From positions 1-43,414 of the forward strand of contig JAGAJK010000046.1 of NCBI GenBank assembly GCA_017626145.1: 43,414 nt of DNA. The letters run 5' to 3'. This DNA is from Clostridia bacterium. GTDB taxonomy: Bacteria; Bacillota; Clostridia; RGIG6154. This document shows positions 1-7,917 of this stretch, piece after piece. The translations under genes were made by a program, and so were the position numbers. A model generated the notes under the pieces. That model saw nothing but the letters and a program-made list of their open reading frames with translations, made no database searches and was not told the origin of the DNA. Within the stretch, counting starts at the first letter, position 1. Every line of letters begins with the position of its first letter.

Positions 1-41
1 ATTTCGAGTCACGTCCGTTATGACCACTTCGATACCACTCC
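1..41 (-). tRNA. tRNA-Ser(CGA), 5' part, cut by the window edge
   Basis: Read on the minus strand from 41, the sequence starts GGAGTGG (acceptor strand), continues through a D-arm and reaches the anticodon stem CGTGA with loop CTCGAAA. This gives anticodon CGA, which reads the serine codon UCG. The 3' anticodon strand, long variable arm, T-arm and acceptor 3' strand lie outside the window. The GGAG acceptor start is typical of serine tRNAs. The gene follows tadA by 42 bases on the same strand. The identity is secure from the half that is visible, but the fold cannot be completed here. Confidence 0.88.
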
Positions 42-83
42 GTATATGTTAAATGCTTTTAAAAAGCAAAATAACCTGAATGT

Positions 84-554
84 TTAGTTGTTTATTTCTT
101 TTTTTGCCCGGCGTAGTTTTTTGAAAAAGCTTGTAAGCTGAGACGAGCATTCCTTTTCCAGCACTCCACCTGTTACAGCGGGGTGGTGGTTAAGCTCTTT
201 AGTTTCACAAAGATTCAGAATTGTACCGCAAGCTCCTGCTTTTGGGTCATACGCACCGAAAAAAATGTTATCAATTCTTGCATTGATTGCTGCTCCGCAA
301 CACATCGGGCAAGGTTCTAATGTGACATAAAGGTCACAGCCAATTAAACGCCATGCACCAAGCTTTTTGCAAGCTTTTTTTATTGCAATCATCTCAGCGT
401 GGGAAGTAGCACAACAATCTGTTTCACGTTTATTATATCCACGTGCGATAATCTTCCCGTCCTTGACAACCACAGCTCCAACCGGAACTTCATTTTTGGC
501 TTCGGCTTTTGCGGCAAGCTTTATTGCAGCATTCATAAATTTCAAATTGCTCAT
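84..554 (-). CDS. tadA: tRNA-specific adenosine deaminase TadA
   Basis: TadA deaminates the wobble adenosine of tRNA-Arg(ACG) to inosine in the cytoplasm. The 156-residue length is normal for the family. The zinc-dependent cytidine/deoxycytidylate deaminase fold is marked by HAEM near residue 53 (His ligand and catalytic Glu) and PCPMCCGA near residue 81 (two Cys ligands). The N-terminal PVGAVVV segment is also typical. The family could include a guanine deaminase, but the HAEM/PCPMC spacing and size favour TadA. A promoter of near-consensus form ends about 7 bases before the ATG and no Shine-Dalgarno site is visible, so the transcript may be leaderless. It is followed by tRNA-Ser on the same strand. 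Confidence 0.95.
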   Translation of the reverse strand: MSNLKFMNAAIKLAAKAEAKNEVPVGAVVVKDGKIIARGYNKRETDCCATSHAEMIAIKKACKKLGAWRLIGCDLYVTLEPCPMCCGAAINARIDNIFFGAYDPKAGACGTILNLCETKELNHHPAVTGGVLEKECSSQLTSFFKKLRRAKKEINN

Positions 555-561
555 AGAGTAT

Positions 562-590
562 ATTTTACATTAAAATCCTTAATAAGTCAA
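562..590 (-). promoter_or_regulatory. Sigma-A type promoter of tadA
   Basis: On the minus strand TTGACT (585-590) and TAAAAT (562-567) are separated by exactly 17 bases. Only 7 bases lie between the -10 box and the ATG at 554, which puts the expected transcription start at or next to the start codon. Confidence 0.75.
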
Positions 591-604
591 GTTATTTTTA
601 AAGA

Positions 605-679
605 CTTAAGCAGTTACGTTAATACCTAACCAGTTTTAGAGTCGTGTTTTCACGCTTAAAATACTCGCAACTGCTTAAG
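605..679 (-). terminator. Possible branched terminator at the end of the alkylation repair gene
   Basis: A perfect 11-base inverted repeat (CTTAAGCAGTT at 605-615, AACTGCTTAAG at 669-679) encloses a small CGTG-AAAA-CACG hairpin. Its right arm lies within the last codons of the alkylation repair gene. On the minus strand the structure is followed by TCTTTAAAAAT, only weakly U-rich, so this may be a terminator or another RNA structure between the gene and tadA. Confidence 0.35.
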
Positions 680-1336
680 ATATTCTTTTTGCTCCTTTGT
701 AATTCTGAAGCTTTCAATAGCTTTTTGTATTGTTTTATTGTGTATCCACTTTGAAAGCTGCTTGCTTTCTATAATCTTGACGGTACTGTCATATTGCTTG
801 GCGAGAGCTGTTGCAAGGTACCAGGCAATCATCATTCTTACGTAATATTCATCATTTGAAACTTTACAAACTTTTATTAAATATTTTTCGTCAAAATCCT
901 GATCAAGAAAATGCACCATCAACATCTCTATAGCAAAACGGACAGTAAAAGTACTTTCAGATAAAATCCACCTGTCTATCTCTTCCGTAAGCTTTGATTT
1001 ATTGTTTTTAAAGCATATAGGTCTGATGGAATCACAGGTTGCCCAGTTATCTACAAATGGAAGGAATCTGTTTAGCTGTTTAATCGTTTCATCATATTCT
1101 TTGATTTCGGAAATAAGAAATCCGTGGAGATTATTTTCTTCATAAAAAGCGTGGGGAAGAGGAGAATTTAAAAAATCACTTTTCTCCTGTTTATCAAGCT
1201 TTTTTATAAGAGCACGCAAAACAGGTGTTCTTACTCCTATTATCGTATCGAAATTTATTCCGGGCATAAGTTTTGAATGAAACTCTTTATATTTTTCATC
1301 TCGTATATTAAAAAGCTTTTGTTGTATATCAGTCAT
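656..1336 (-). CDS. DNA alkylation repair enzyme, AlkD-like
   Basis: The protein of about 226 residues matches the all-helical HEAT-repeat DNA glycosylases that remove alkylated bases (AlkC/AlkD superfamily, DNA_alkylation domain). Visible family signatures are the GVRTPVLR segment near residue 34, the DNWATCDS motif around residue 93 and the EMLMVHFL and YYVRMMIAWYLA helices. The DNWATCDS aspartate fits the conserved catalytic region. The ATG at 1336 overlaps the end of the upstream GTPase-nuclease gene (ATGACTGA), implying translational coupling. An in-frame GTG at 1348 is an alternative start. Paralogues in this family without glycosylase activity exist, so the activity is inferred. Confidence 0.85.
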   Translation of the reverse strand: MTDIQQKLFNIRDEKYKEFHSKLMPGINFDTIIGVRTPVLRALIKKLDKQEKSDFLNSPLPHAFYEENNLHGFLISEIKEYDETIKQLNRFLPFVDNWATCDSIRPICFKNNKSKLTEEIDRWILSESTFTVRFAIEMLMVHFLDQDFDEKYLIKVCKVSNDEYYVRMMIAWYLATALAKQYDSTVKIIESKQLSKWIHNKTIQKAIESFRITKEQKEYLKQLRVF

Positions 1337-3944
1337 TTTCTTTTTCACTTAAATCGGAAAATTCCGACAATTTCTCCTCTAAAATTTTATACAGTCCTGA
1401 TGCATTTGTTTCAAGATTATATTTTTCCACTATTCTTTCAACATTTTTCTCGGTTTGAATAACATCAGCTTCGAGATGTCTTGCTGGCATACGTGAAGCA
1501 CCGCTTCCAAAAATTATAAGCTGTTCAAGACCGTCTGAAGTTGCGACAGTTACCTTATAATTTTTTTCAAGCTCTTTGGTTGTTTTTTCAATATAAGCAT
1601 CTGCTGTCTGCGATTCTTTTGTGTATACCACATTAATTCCGTTGACTAATTCCTTTTCTCCGATATTACCTTTTACACGGTACGCATCGAAAACAAGAAT
1701 AATTTCAAAAGGCTTGAATAACTTGTATGCACAAATTCGTTCAATCAGCCTTGTGCGTGCAGATTCAAGATTATCTTCGGCGAGAGCTTTAAGGCTTTCC
1801 CAGGCAAATATAATATTGTAACCGTCAATTAGGAGATATTCCTTTCGGTTGTCTACCTTTTTAGGCTTATAAATAAAGTTATTTTCCTTTTTGGTATGAA
1901 GTTTTTGATCAGGCAGCTTTGTTTCCACCTTACCGTAAGTGCGTTCAAAAATTTCAAGAAGCTCGTCATCACTTACCTGAAATTTGTTATTTTTAGTCTG
2001 AACAACTGTAGTTTCATTGTCTTTTTTAGGCTTTAATATACTTGGTAAATGCATATAATCTTTTACTTCATTCCATTTAACGGTAAAACCGGCACCATGA
2101 GAACAAAAAACAGAATCAGCGGTGTTTTCAACATCACCGTCAAAATCGTATCCTATAGAGTCAATTACCTCATCAGAATTATTACAAATATCGTATCCGC
2201 TGAAAACACAGTTAAGCTTTCCTTTGCCGTGAGTGTAGCCAATCAGCTCTTTGTGATAGCTGTGTATAGTACCGGCTGCAACATTGCCTGAAATTTTCGT
2301 CACGTCACCGTGAATTTGCGGCACAGAAAATGTTGCACCCATACGGTCTAAATCTGTCATAGCCTTTCCGACATTTTCACTTGGAATCTCAAGAACAAAA
2401 TCATAATACGGTTCGAGCAAAATACTTTCCGCACATTTTAATCCGTGTCTGACAGCTCTGTATGTTGCCTGACGGAAGTCGCCTCCTTCGGTATGCTTTA
2501 AGTGTGCTTTCCCTGATTTTAAAGTAATTTTCATATCGGTTATGGGTGAGCCGGTCAAAACGCCGTAATGTGTTTTTTCCATCAGATGTGTCATAATAAG
2601 CCTTTGCCAGTTTTTATCAAGCTCGTCTTCACTGCAGTCGGTTTCAAATTTCAATCCTTCACCACGGGAAAGTGGTTCTAAAAGCAGATGAACCTCTGAG
2701 TAGTGTCTTAAAGGTTCATAATGTCCGACTCCTTCTACAGTATTTTTTATTGTTTCCTTGTAAACAATATTGCCCTCAGAAAATTCAACATCAATGTTAA
2801 ATCTCTTAAGTATCAGTGTTTTTAATACTTCAAGCTGAATTTCACCCATAATACGAAGCTGAATCTCTTTTAAGTGCTCGTTCCATATTACATTAAGCTG
2901 AGTTTCCTCCTGCTGTAACTCTTTAAAGCTTTCTAAAGCCCTTGAAATATCCGTTCCTTTTGGAAGAATAACTCTGTAATTAAATATAGGCTGAGAAATT
3001 AAAGCATCTGAATTGTTTTCAAAACCGAGCCCTTGACCTGCATAAGTATTTTTAAGTCCTGTCAGGGCACAGACGCATCCGCATTCTGCCACGGGGGATA
3101 AAACATATTTATTTCCTGAATAAATACGTATTTCATTGATCTTTTCACCGTCAATCTGGGTTTTAACTTTAAGCTCTCCACCGGTAATTTTCACAAAAGT
3201 AAGTCTCTGATTGTTATCATCGGAGGATATTTTAAATACCTTTGCGCCGAATTTTTCATAATCTGTTTGTTGTATTGTTAATTTTTCGAAAGCGGTTAAA
3301 AATTCCTCAACACCCTCCATTTTCAACGCCGAGCCGCAAAAAACAGGAAATATATTACGTTCCTTTATTGCTTTTGCAATACAAAAATTGTCTATTAATG
3401 AATTTTCCAGATAATATTTCATAATATCTTCATCACAAACAGCTATGTTTTCATTTAGAATATCTGTGTTTTTTTCGGTAAAATCAACAAAATTACCTTT
3501 GAAAGTGTTTTTTAAATCATTAAGAACCTTCTCTTTGTCTGCACCAAGTAAATCTAATTTATTAATAAAAATAAAAACAGGAACATTTTTATTTTTTAAC
3601 ATATTCCACAGGGTAGAAGTGTGGCTTTGAACGCCGTCTGTAGCACTTATAACCAGTATTGCGTAATCAAGCACCTGGAGAGTTCTTTCAGCTTCAGCAG
3701 CAAAATCAATATGCCCCGGAGTATCGATAAGTGTGATAACACTTTCTCCTGTGTTCAATACAGCCTGTTTGGAAAATATGGTAATTCCTCTGTTTTTTTC
3801 TATTTCATCAGTATCAAGAAAGGCATCCTTGTTGTCTACTCTGCCTATTTTGCGTATTTCTCCGGCACAGTACAAAAGACCTTCTGAAAGAGTAGTTTTG
3901 CCGGCATCAACGTGAGCCAGTATTCCCGCAGCAATTCTTTTCAT
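1329..3944 (-). CDS. TetM/EF-G-like translational GTPase fused to a YacP/Rae1-type NYN nuclease domain
   Basis: This 871-residue protein joins two modules. Residues 1 to about 640 are a ribosomal-protection-type translational GTPase: P-loop AHVDAGKTT near residue 10, switch region RGIT, DTPGHIDF near 74, NKLD near 128, then domains II to V as in TetM/TetO. After a linker, residues about 700 to 840 are a NYN/PIN-like domain of the YacP family (LIDGYN, VFDAYR, TADAYIEK, TSDGLEQ). In Bacillus subtilis YacP is Rae1, a ribosome-dependent mRNA endonuclease that cuts in the A site. A role in clearing or cutting mRNA on stalled ribosomes is inferred. It lies 16 bases after deoR. It should not be called a tetracycline resistance gene without tests. 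Confidence 0.85.
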   Translation of the reverse strand: MKRIAAGILAHVDAGKTTLSEGLLYCAGEIRKIGRVDNKDAFLDTDEIEKNRGITIFSKQAVLNTGESVITLIDTPGHIDFAAEAERTLQVLDYAILVISATDGVQSHTSTLWNMLKNKNVPVFIFINKLDLLGADKEKVLNDLKNTFKGNFVDFTEKNTDILNENIAVCDEDIMKYYLENSLIDNFCIAKAIKERNIFPVFCGSALKMEGVEEFLTAFEKLTIQQTDYEKFGAKVFKISSDDNNQRLTFVKITGGELKVKTQIDGEKINEIRIYSGNKYVLSPVAECGCVCALTGLKNTYAGQGLGFENNSDALISQPIFNYRVILPKGTDISRALESFKELQQEETQLNVIWNEHLKEIQLRIMGEIQLEVLKTLILKRFNIDVEFSEGNIVYKETIKNTVEGVGHYEPLRHYSEVHLLLEPLSRGEGLKFETDCSEDELDKNWQRLIMTHLMEKTHYGVLTGSPITDMKITLKSGKAHLKHTEGGDFRQATYRAVRHGLKCAESILLEPYYDFVLEIPSENVGKAMTDLDRMGATFSVPQIHGDVTKISGNVAAGTIHSYHKELIGYTHGKGKLNCVFSGYDICNNSDEVIDSIGYDFDGDVENTADSVFCSHGAGFTVKWNEVKDYMHLPSILKPKKDNETTVVQTKNNKFQVSDDELLEIFERTYGKVETKLPDQKLHTKKENNFIYKPKKVDNRKEYLLIDGYNIIFAWESLKALAEDNLESARTRLIERICAYKLFKPFEIILVFDAYRVKGNIGEKELVNGINVVYTKESQTADAYIEKTTKELEKNYKVTVATSDGLEQLIIFGSGASRMPARHLEADVIQTEKNVERIVEKYNLETNASGLYKILEEKLSEFSDLSEKEND

Positions 3945-3960
3945 AAAATATAAATCCTTT

Positions 3961-4707
3961 CTATATTGTTACAAATTCCGTATCCGGAAATCTGGATTTT
4001 AAAGACTCGTCAACATTTGCGTCGCTTATAAAATAATCAATTTCATCAAGACTGCACTGAACAATTTTAGCGGTTCTGCCGATTTTATCGCTTCCGCATA
4101 AATAAACGTGTTTGTCTGAATTGTCAAGCATGGCACGGTTGTGAATGTAATACCCTTCAGGTTTAATGGTTATAGTTCCGTTGTTATCAATGCCGTCAGT
4201 TGAAAAAAACATAATGTCTGCGTGAAATGAGGCATAGGTTTTTGCAGTTATAATACCTGAAAGTGTTCCGGGAGATTCCGTAAGCAAGCCGCCTGCACAA
4301 TAGACGTCAATTCCGTAATCCTTTATTGAAGAAGCAAGCATCATATTGTTTGTTACGACACATATGCCTTTTTTATCTTCAAGAAAATGACCTATATATT
4401 GAACCGTAGATGAGCCGTCAAGAAAAACAATATCACCGTCATTTATAAGTGATGCGGCATATTTTGCAATTCGGTTTTTCTCGGACTTCATACTGAATTG
4501 ACGGAATTTAAACGGAGTTGCACTTTCCTGATTGATTTCAACTCCGCCGTAGCTTCTTTTGACAAGCCCCTGTTTTTCAAGCAGAGTTAAATCACGCCTT
4601 ATGCTGGCGGGACTGTAGTGAATTTTTTCCACAAGATAGTCTACCGTAGCATAATGTACGGATTTTAAAATATTCATTATTTCGTTCATTCGTTCTTGCT
4701 GATACAT
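3961..4707 (-). CDS. DeoR-family transcriptional regulator
   Basis: The 248-residue protein has an N-terminal winged helix of DeoR type (residues 1-55, with SPASIRRDL as recognition helix and the EKQGLVKRSYGG wing). The C-terminal DeoRC effector domain shows DGSST near residue 94, an ISDANVD-type end and a SGIITAKTYASFHADI segment. These regulators sense sugar phosphates. It is transcribed away from the neighbouring fructose-6-phosphate aldolase/transaldolase gene and may control it from the shared 136-base region, which holds a palindrome at 4806-4815. Downstream it runs with 16 bases spacing into the GTPase-nuclease gene, so all may share a transcript. The start at 4707 is supported by an AAAGGA-type site upstream. 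Confidence 0.9.
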   Translation of the reverse strand: MYQQERMNEIMNILKSVHYATVDYLVEKIHYSPASIRRDLTLLEKQGLVKRSYGGVEINQESATPFKFRQFSMKSEKNRIAKYAASLINDGDIVFLDGSSTVQYIGHFLEDKKGICVVTNNMMLASSIKDYGIDVYCAGGLLTESPGTLSGIITAKTYASFHADIMFFSTDGIDNNGTITIKPEGYYIHNRAMLDNSDKHVYLCGSDKIGRTAKIVQCSLDEIDYFISDANVDESLKSRFPDTEFVTI

Positions 4708-4766
4708 AATATTTCCTTTGATTAAAGTTGATTATTTTTAAAAATTTTCGCCGCTATTGATTTTTG

Positions 4767-4794
4767 TTGATGAAATTGCTATGATTATTATAAT
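4767..4794 (+). promoter_or_regulatory. Promoter of the F6P aldolase/transaldolase gene
   Basis: TTGATG at 4767-4772 and TATAAT at 4789-4794 are spaced by 16 bases, giving a start near 4801 and a 5' leader of about 43 bases. Confidence 0.6.
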
Positions 4795-4801
4795 AATAAA
4801 A

Positions 4802-4820
4802 TTACTTGACGTCAATAGTA
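4802..4820. promoter_or_regulatory. Candidate operator between deoR and the aldolase gene
   Basis: The perfect palindrome TTGACGTCAA (4806-4815) is flanked by TTACT and AGTAA, so the dyad extends to about 20 bases. It lies just downstream of the predicted transcription start, the classic place for a repressor. The divergent DeoR protein is the obvious candidate to bind it; this is inference. Confidence 0.45.
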
Positions 4821-4843
4821 AAAACAGAAAAGAGGAATAAAAA

Positions 4844-5497
4844 ATGAAGCTGTTTATAGACACGGCGAATTTAGAAGAAATAAAACAGGCAAATGATATG
4901 GGTATCATATGCGGAGTTACCACTAATCCTTCACTTATAGCCAAAGAGGGAAGAGATTTTGCCACAGTTGTAAAAGAAATAACAGATATAGTAGATGGGC
5001 CGATAAGTGCAGAGGTTATATCTCCTGAAGCTGATGAAATGGTTCGAGAAGCAGAAGAGCTTTATAAAAAAATTAATAACAGTAATCTTGTAATAAAAAT
5101 ACCTATGTGCAGAGAAGGTTTAAAAGCAACTAAACGTTTAAGTGCAAAAGGAATAAAAACAAATGTTACTCTTATTTTTTCGGCACCTCAGGCACTTCTT
5201 GCCGCAAGGGCGGGAGCAACCTATGTCAGTCCCTTTGCAGGAAGACTTGACGATATCGGTTGTGACGGAATGACATTAATTTCGGATATAGCAGAAATTT
5301 TTGATATACACGGAATAAAAAGCGAGATAATAGCCGCGTCAATAAGACATCCTGTTCATGTTATTGAAGCTGCTAAAGCAGGAAGCAATATTGCAACAGT
5401 TCCCTTTAAGGTTTTGGAGCAGATGATAAAGCATCCTTTAACCGATTCGGGCATTGATAAATTTTTAAAGGATTGGGAAAACGTATCACTAAAATAA
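4844..5497 (+). CDS. fsa: Fructose-6-phosphate aldolase / TalC-type transaldolase
   Basis: The 217-residue protein is of the short transaldolase class (TalC/FSA), a TIM barrel that forms a Schiff base between substrate and lysine. Visible signatures are [11 protein letters not shown] at the N-terminus, GVTTNPSL near residue 24, the catalytic lysine in NLVIKIPM near residue 85, TNVTLIFS and the [15 protein letters not shown] segment. Sequence alone does not separate fructose-6-phosphate aldolase from true transaldolase activity in this group. GAGG before the ATG serves as ribosome binding site. It is a single-gene unit ending in a hairpin terminator and is divergent from deoR. Confidence 0.93.
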   Translation: MKLFIDTANLEEIKQANDMGIICGVTTNPSLIAKEGRDFATVVKEITDIVDGPISAEVISPEADEMVREAEELYKKINNSNLVIKIPMCREGLKATKRLSAKGIKTNVTLIFSAPQALLAARAGATYVSPFAGRLDDIGCDGMTLISDIAEIFDIHGIKSEIIAASIRHPVHVIEAAKAGSNIATVPFKVLEQMIKHPLTDSGIDKFLKDWENVSLK

Positions 5498-5506
5498 CTG
5501 TATTTA

Positions 5507-5545
5507 AATACCGGCTATTCTCTTAAACGGGATAGTCGGTATTTT
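5507..5545 (+). terminator. Intrinsic terminator after the aldolase gene
   Basis: Arms AATACCGGCTATTC and GGATAGTCGGTATT pair with G-T wobble around a short loop, followed by TT and further A/T-rich sequence. Confidence 0.7.
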
Positions 5546-5574
5546 GAAATTTCAGGGAATTAACAGTAAATATA

Positions 5575-5603
5575 TTGTAAAATTAACATAATTATGATAT
5601 AAT
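5575..5603 (+). promoter_or_regulatory. Promoter of the small leucine-rich repeat gene
   Basis: TTGTAA (5575-5580), 17 bases, then TATAAT (5598-5603). The expected transcription start is about 5610, almost on top of the GTG at 5612, so that GTG is an unlikely translation start. Confidence 0.65.
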
Positions 5604-5611
5604 GTCAGTTT

Positions 5612-6103
5612 GTGAAACAGTTAAATTTAGTTAGTAACGGAGGCTTTTATTTTGAAAAAACGTTTAGTATTTTCCTGTTGATTTGTATATTCTTTTCCGG
5701 TCTTGTTTGTACGCCGGTAAACGCTGAAACAGCTGTAAAGGAAGGCAACTGCGGTGCTGAGGTAACGTGGCACTATGACGGCATCGATACACTTACCATA
5801 AAAGGTACAGGACCGATGTACGATTGTTCAACAAAGGTAAAGCCGTGGCAGGAGTATATTGATTTAATTACTGAAGTTGTAATAGGAGAGGGAATTACAA
5901 GAATAGGAAACCAGAACTTTATGGGAGCTAAAAATCTTAAAACCTTGACACTTCCTGCTACAGTAACATCAGTAGGTAAATATGCGACCTACAAAACCTC
6001 ACTTGATACTGTTTATTACAGCGGTTCAGAGGAAGCGTTTAGTTTAATTACAACAGACAGCTATAATGAACCGTTTAATAATTCAACAGTAAATTATAAG
6101 TAA
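5612..6103 (+). CDS. Small BspA-type leucine-rich repeat secreted protein, signal peptide apparently out of frame
   Basis: The reading frame is open from a GTG at 5612 (163 residues). It holds a hydrophobic segment (IFLLICIFFSGL, cleavage likely after NAE), one GAEVTWHYDG..LTIKGTGPMYD module and a single leucine-rich repeat of the BspA kind (EGITRIGNQNF.GAKNLKTLTLP). The same module occurs twice in the large protein at 38201. A strong ribosome binding site (GGAGG, 5639-5643) stands 8 bases before a TTG at 5652 in another frame, which runs only nine codons (MKKRLVFSC, stop). One extra A in the A6 run at 5655-5660 would join this start to the signal peptide as MKKTFSIFLLIC. It is therefore a natural frameshift, a sequence error or an unusual start. 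Confidence 0.6.
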   Translation: MKQLNLVSNGGFYFEKTFSIFLLICIFFSGLVCTPVNAETAVKEGNCGAEVTWHYDGIDTLTIKGTGPMYDCSTKVKPWQEYIDLITEVVIGEGITRIGNQNFMGAKNLKTLTLPATVTSVGKYATYKTSLDTVYYSGSEEAFSLITTDSYNEPFNNSTVNYK

Positions 6104-6110
6104 AAGCAAA

Positions 6111-6143
6111 AATGATACAAGCTAAAAGCTTGTATCATTTTTT
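6111..6143. terminator. Bidirectional terminator
   Basis: AATGATACAAGC, loop TAAAA, GCTTGTATCATT followed by TTTT on the plus strand. On the minus strand the leading AAAA gives a U-tract, so it can serve both converging genes. Confidence 0.85.
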
Positions 6144-7050
6144 ATAACATCTTGATTGCGTTTTCAAAATCATTAAGCTTAGTTGCTTTATGTAAAGCCT
6201 TTTTTACCTTTTTTTCATCGGGAAAGTTTTCGATCATATAAACCCAGACTTCCTTCAGCTTGTGCAGCACATAAATATCCGAGCCCAGAACATCTTTATA
6301 ATTTTTGCTCAGATTTTCGGCAAATTCAAGCAGTTCATTTTTAAGTACAACAGCTCCACCTTTGATTTCACGGAAAAGAGCAGGATTTTTAATTGCTCCT
6401 CTTCCAATCATAACGCTGTCAAGCTTTGGAAAATTTGTTATAATTCTTTTATAATCATCAACAGTGAAAATATCTCCGTTATAGCATAACTTGTTTTTTG
6501 AAATGCTATAAGCTTTCTGAAAGCATTCGATATCAGGATTTCCTTTGTAAAACTGTTCCCTTGTTCTTGGATGTATAATAAGTAGCTCCAAAGGATATTT
6601 GTTATAAATTTCCATAAGCTTTTCCATTTCGTTGCTGTCAGAAAAACCGATTCTTGTTTTTATTGAAATTTTTATATTACTTTTTTCAAATATCTCATAT
6701 AAAAAACTGTCAAGAGCCTCTGTATCTCTTAAAAAAGCAGAACCTTTGTTCTTTTTTACTACCGTTCCCGAAGGACAACCCAGATTTATATTAACCTCGT
6801 CGTAGCCTATTTCCTCAAGCTTTTTCGAAAAGTTAAGGAAAGCCTTTGAACTGTTGGTTAAAACCTGAACCTTAAGCTTTTTATTGTTTTCAGGCAAAAC
6901 CTCTTTAAAAAGCTTGCGTGTCATTTTATCATCTTCACCGGGAGTGATAAATGGTGCGTAATATCCGTCGCAGTAATCAAACATTTTTATATGGGTATTT
7001 CTGTAAACCGGAGTGGTAACCCCCTCCAATGGTGCAAAATAAAGCTTCAT
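6142..7050 (-). CDS. dus: tRNA-dihydrouridine synthase family protein
   Basis: Dus enzymes use FMN and NADPH to reduce uridines in the tRNA D-loop. The 302-residue TIM barrel shows APLEGVTTPVYR at the start, NINLGCPSG with the catalytic cysteine near residue 91, KTRIGF near 151, IHPRTREQFYKG near 162, YNGDI near 193 and MIGRGAIKNP near 214. A C-terminal helical tRNA-binding portion follows. It is slightly shorter than the typical 320-residue DusB. It starts 2 bases after the patatin gene stop and forms an operon with patatin and an AraC regulator on the minus strand. Which uridine it modifies cannot be told from the sequence. Confidence 0.92.
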   Translation of the reverse strand: MKLYFAPLEGVTTPVYRNTHIKMFDYCDGYYAPFITPGEDDKMTRKLFKEVLPENNKKLKVQVLTNSSKAFLNFSKKLEEIGYDEVNINLGCPSGTVVKKNKGSAFLRDTEALDSFLYEIFEKSNIKISIKTRIGFSDSNEMEKLMEIYNKYPLELLIIHPRTREQFYKGNPDIECFQKAYSISKNKLCYNGDIFTVDDYKRIITNFPKLDSVMIGRGAIKNPALFREIKGGAVVLKNELLEFAENLSKNYKDVLGSDIYVLHKLKEVWVYMIENFPDEKKVKKALHKATKLNDFENAIKML

Positions 7051-7052
7051 TT

Positions 7053-7904
7053 TTACCTCTGTTCAAGAAATTCTTTGATTTTTGGAAGCTGTTCTGTAGC
7101 TATTCTCCGACCCTCATTATATACAAGCTTTAATTTTTCCGGATCATTTTCTATTCTTTTAATCGGAAGTGATTCGGAGGGACATATTACCAAAGCATTT
7201 CCTGCATCTTCCTGTTTTTTTATGTAATCTGTTGTTTGATTATAAACAATGTGTCTGTTTTTGATGGCTTCAATAATTTTCGGATATTTTTTCAGAGTCA
7301 TTTTAATAAGCCATAAAGCTTTGTTTGGTTTTTTTACATAATCTTTTGGTTGAGTAAGAATTACGATATTTTTTTCATATCCCATTTTCTGAAACTGCTT
7401 TAACGGAACAGAGTCCGTCATTCCACCGTCAAGGTATTTTCCGCCATCTATTTCAACAATTCTTGATACCAGCGGCATTGAAGCTGAAGCACGAATCCAA
7501 TCAAGGTAATTGTCGTTATTGGTATCCATAAGTGTATATACAGCTTCTCCTGTTTCGATATCCGAGCAAACCGTATAGAATTTCATAGGATTTTTATTAA
7601 AGGCGTCTTTGTCAAAAATATCAAGCTCTTCAGGAATTTCACGGTAGCAAAAATCAGCTCCGTACAAATCCCCTGTAGTAATGAGTGAATAAAAGCTGCA
7701 ATAACGTTTGTCGCGTGAATATTTCAAATTATAACGGATAGCTCTGCCAATTTGCTCTGATTTGTAGTTACAACCAAAACAAGCACCTGCTGAAACGCCA
7801 ATGGCACCGTCAAATTTAATATTGTTTTCCATCATTACGTCCATAACGCCTGCGGAAAATAATCCGCGCATGGCGCCGCCTTCTAAAACAAGTCCTTTTT
7901 TCAT
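7053..7904 (-). CDS. Patatin-like phospholipase, RssA/YlbK type
   Basis: The 283-residue protein has the features of the patatin hydrolase fold with a Ser-Asp dyad: oxyanion loop GGAMRG near residue 9, nucleophile elbow GVSAG near 37 and the catalytic aspartate in YLDGGMTDS near 156. Such cytoplasmic enzymes hydrolyse acyl esters of lipids, but the substrate of this clade is unknown. The ATG at 7904 (MKKGL) is preferred because AGGTGAT stands 5 bases before it. The in-frame ATG at 7946 would overlap the upstream AraC gene. It is the middle gene of the AraC-patatin-dus operon. Confidence 0.88.
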   Translation of the reverse strand: MKKGLVLEGGAMRGLFSAGVMDVMMENNIKFDGAIGVSAGACFGCNYKSEQIGRAIRYNLKYSRDKRYCSFYSLITTGDLYGADFCYREIPEELDIFDKDAFNKNPMKFYTVCSDIETGEAVYTLMDTNNDNYLDWIRASASMPLVSRIVEIDGGKYLDGGMTDSVPLKQFQKMGYEKNIVILTQPKDYVKKPNKALWLIKMTLKKYPKIIEAIKNRHIVYNQTTDYIKKQEDAGNALVICPSESLPIKRIENDPEKLKLVYNEGRRIATEQLPKIKEFLEQR

Positions 7905-7917
7905 ATAATCACCTGAT

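Noticed and set aside
1329-3944. Acquired tetracycline resistance gene
   Set aside because: The chain has an extra nuclease domain, lies in a housekeeping setting with host-like base composition and has no mobile element nearby. Resistance cannot be claimed from family membership.
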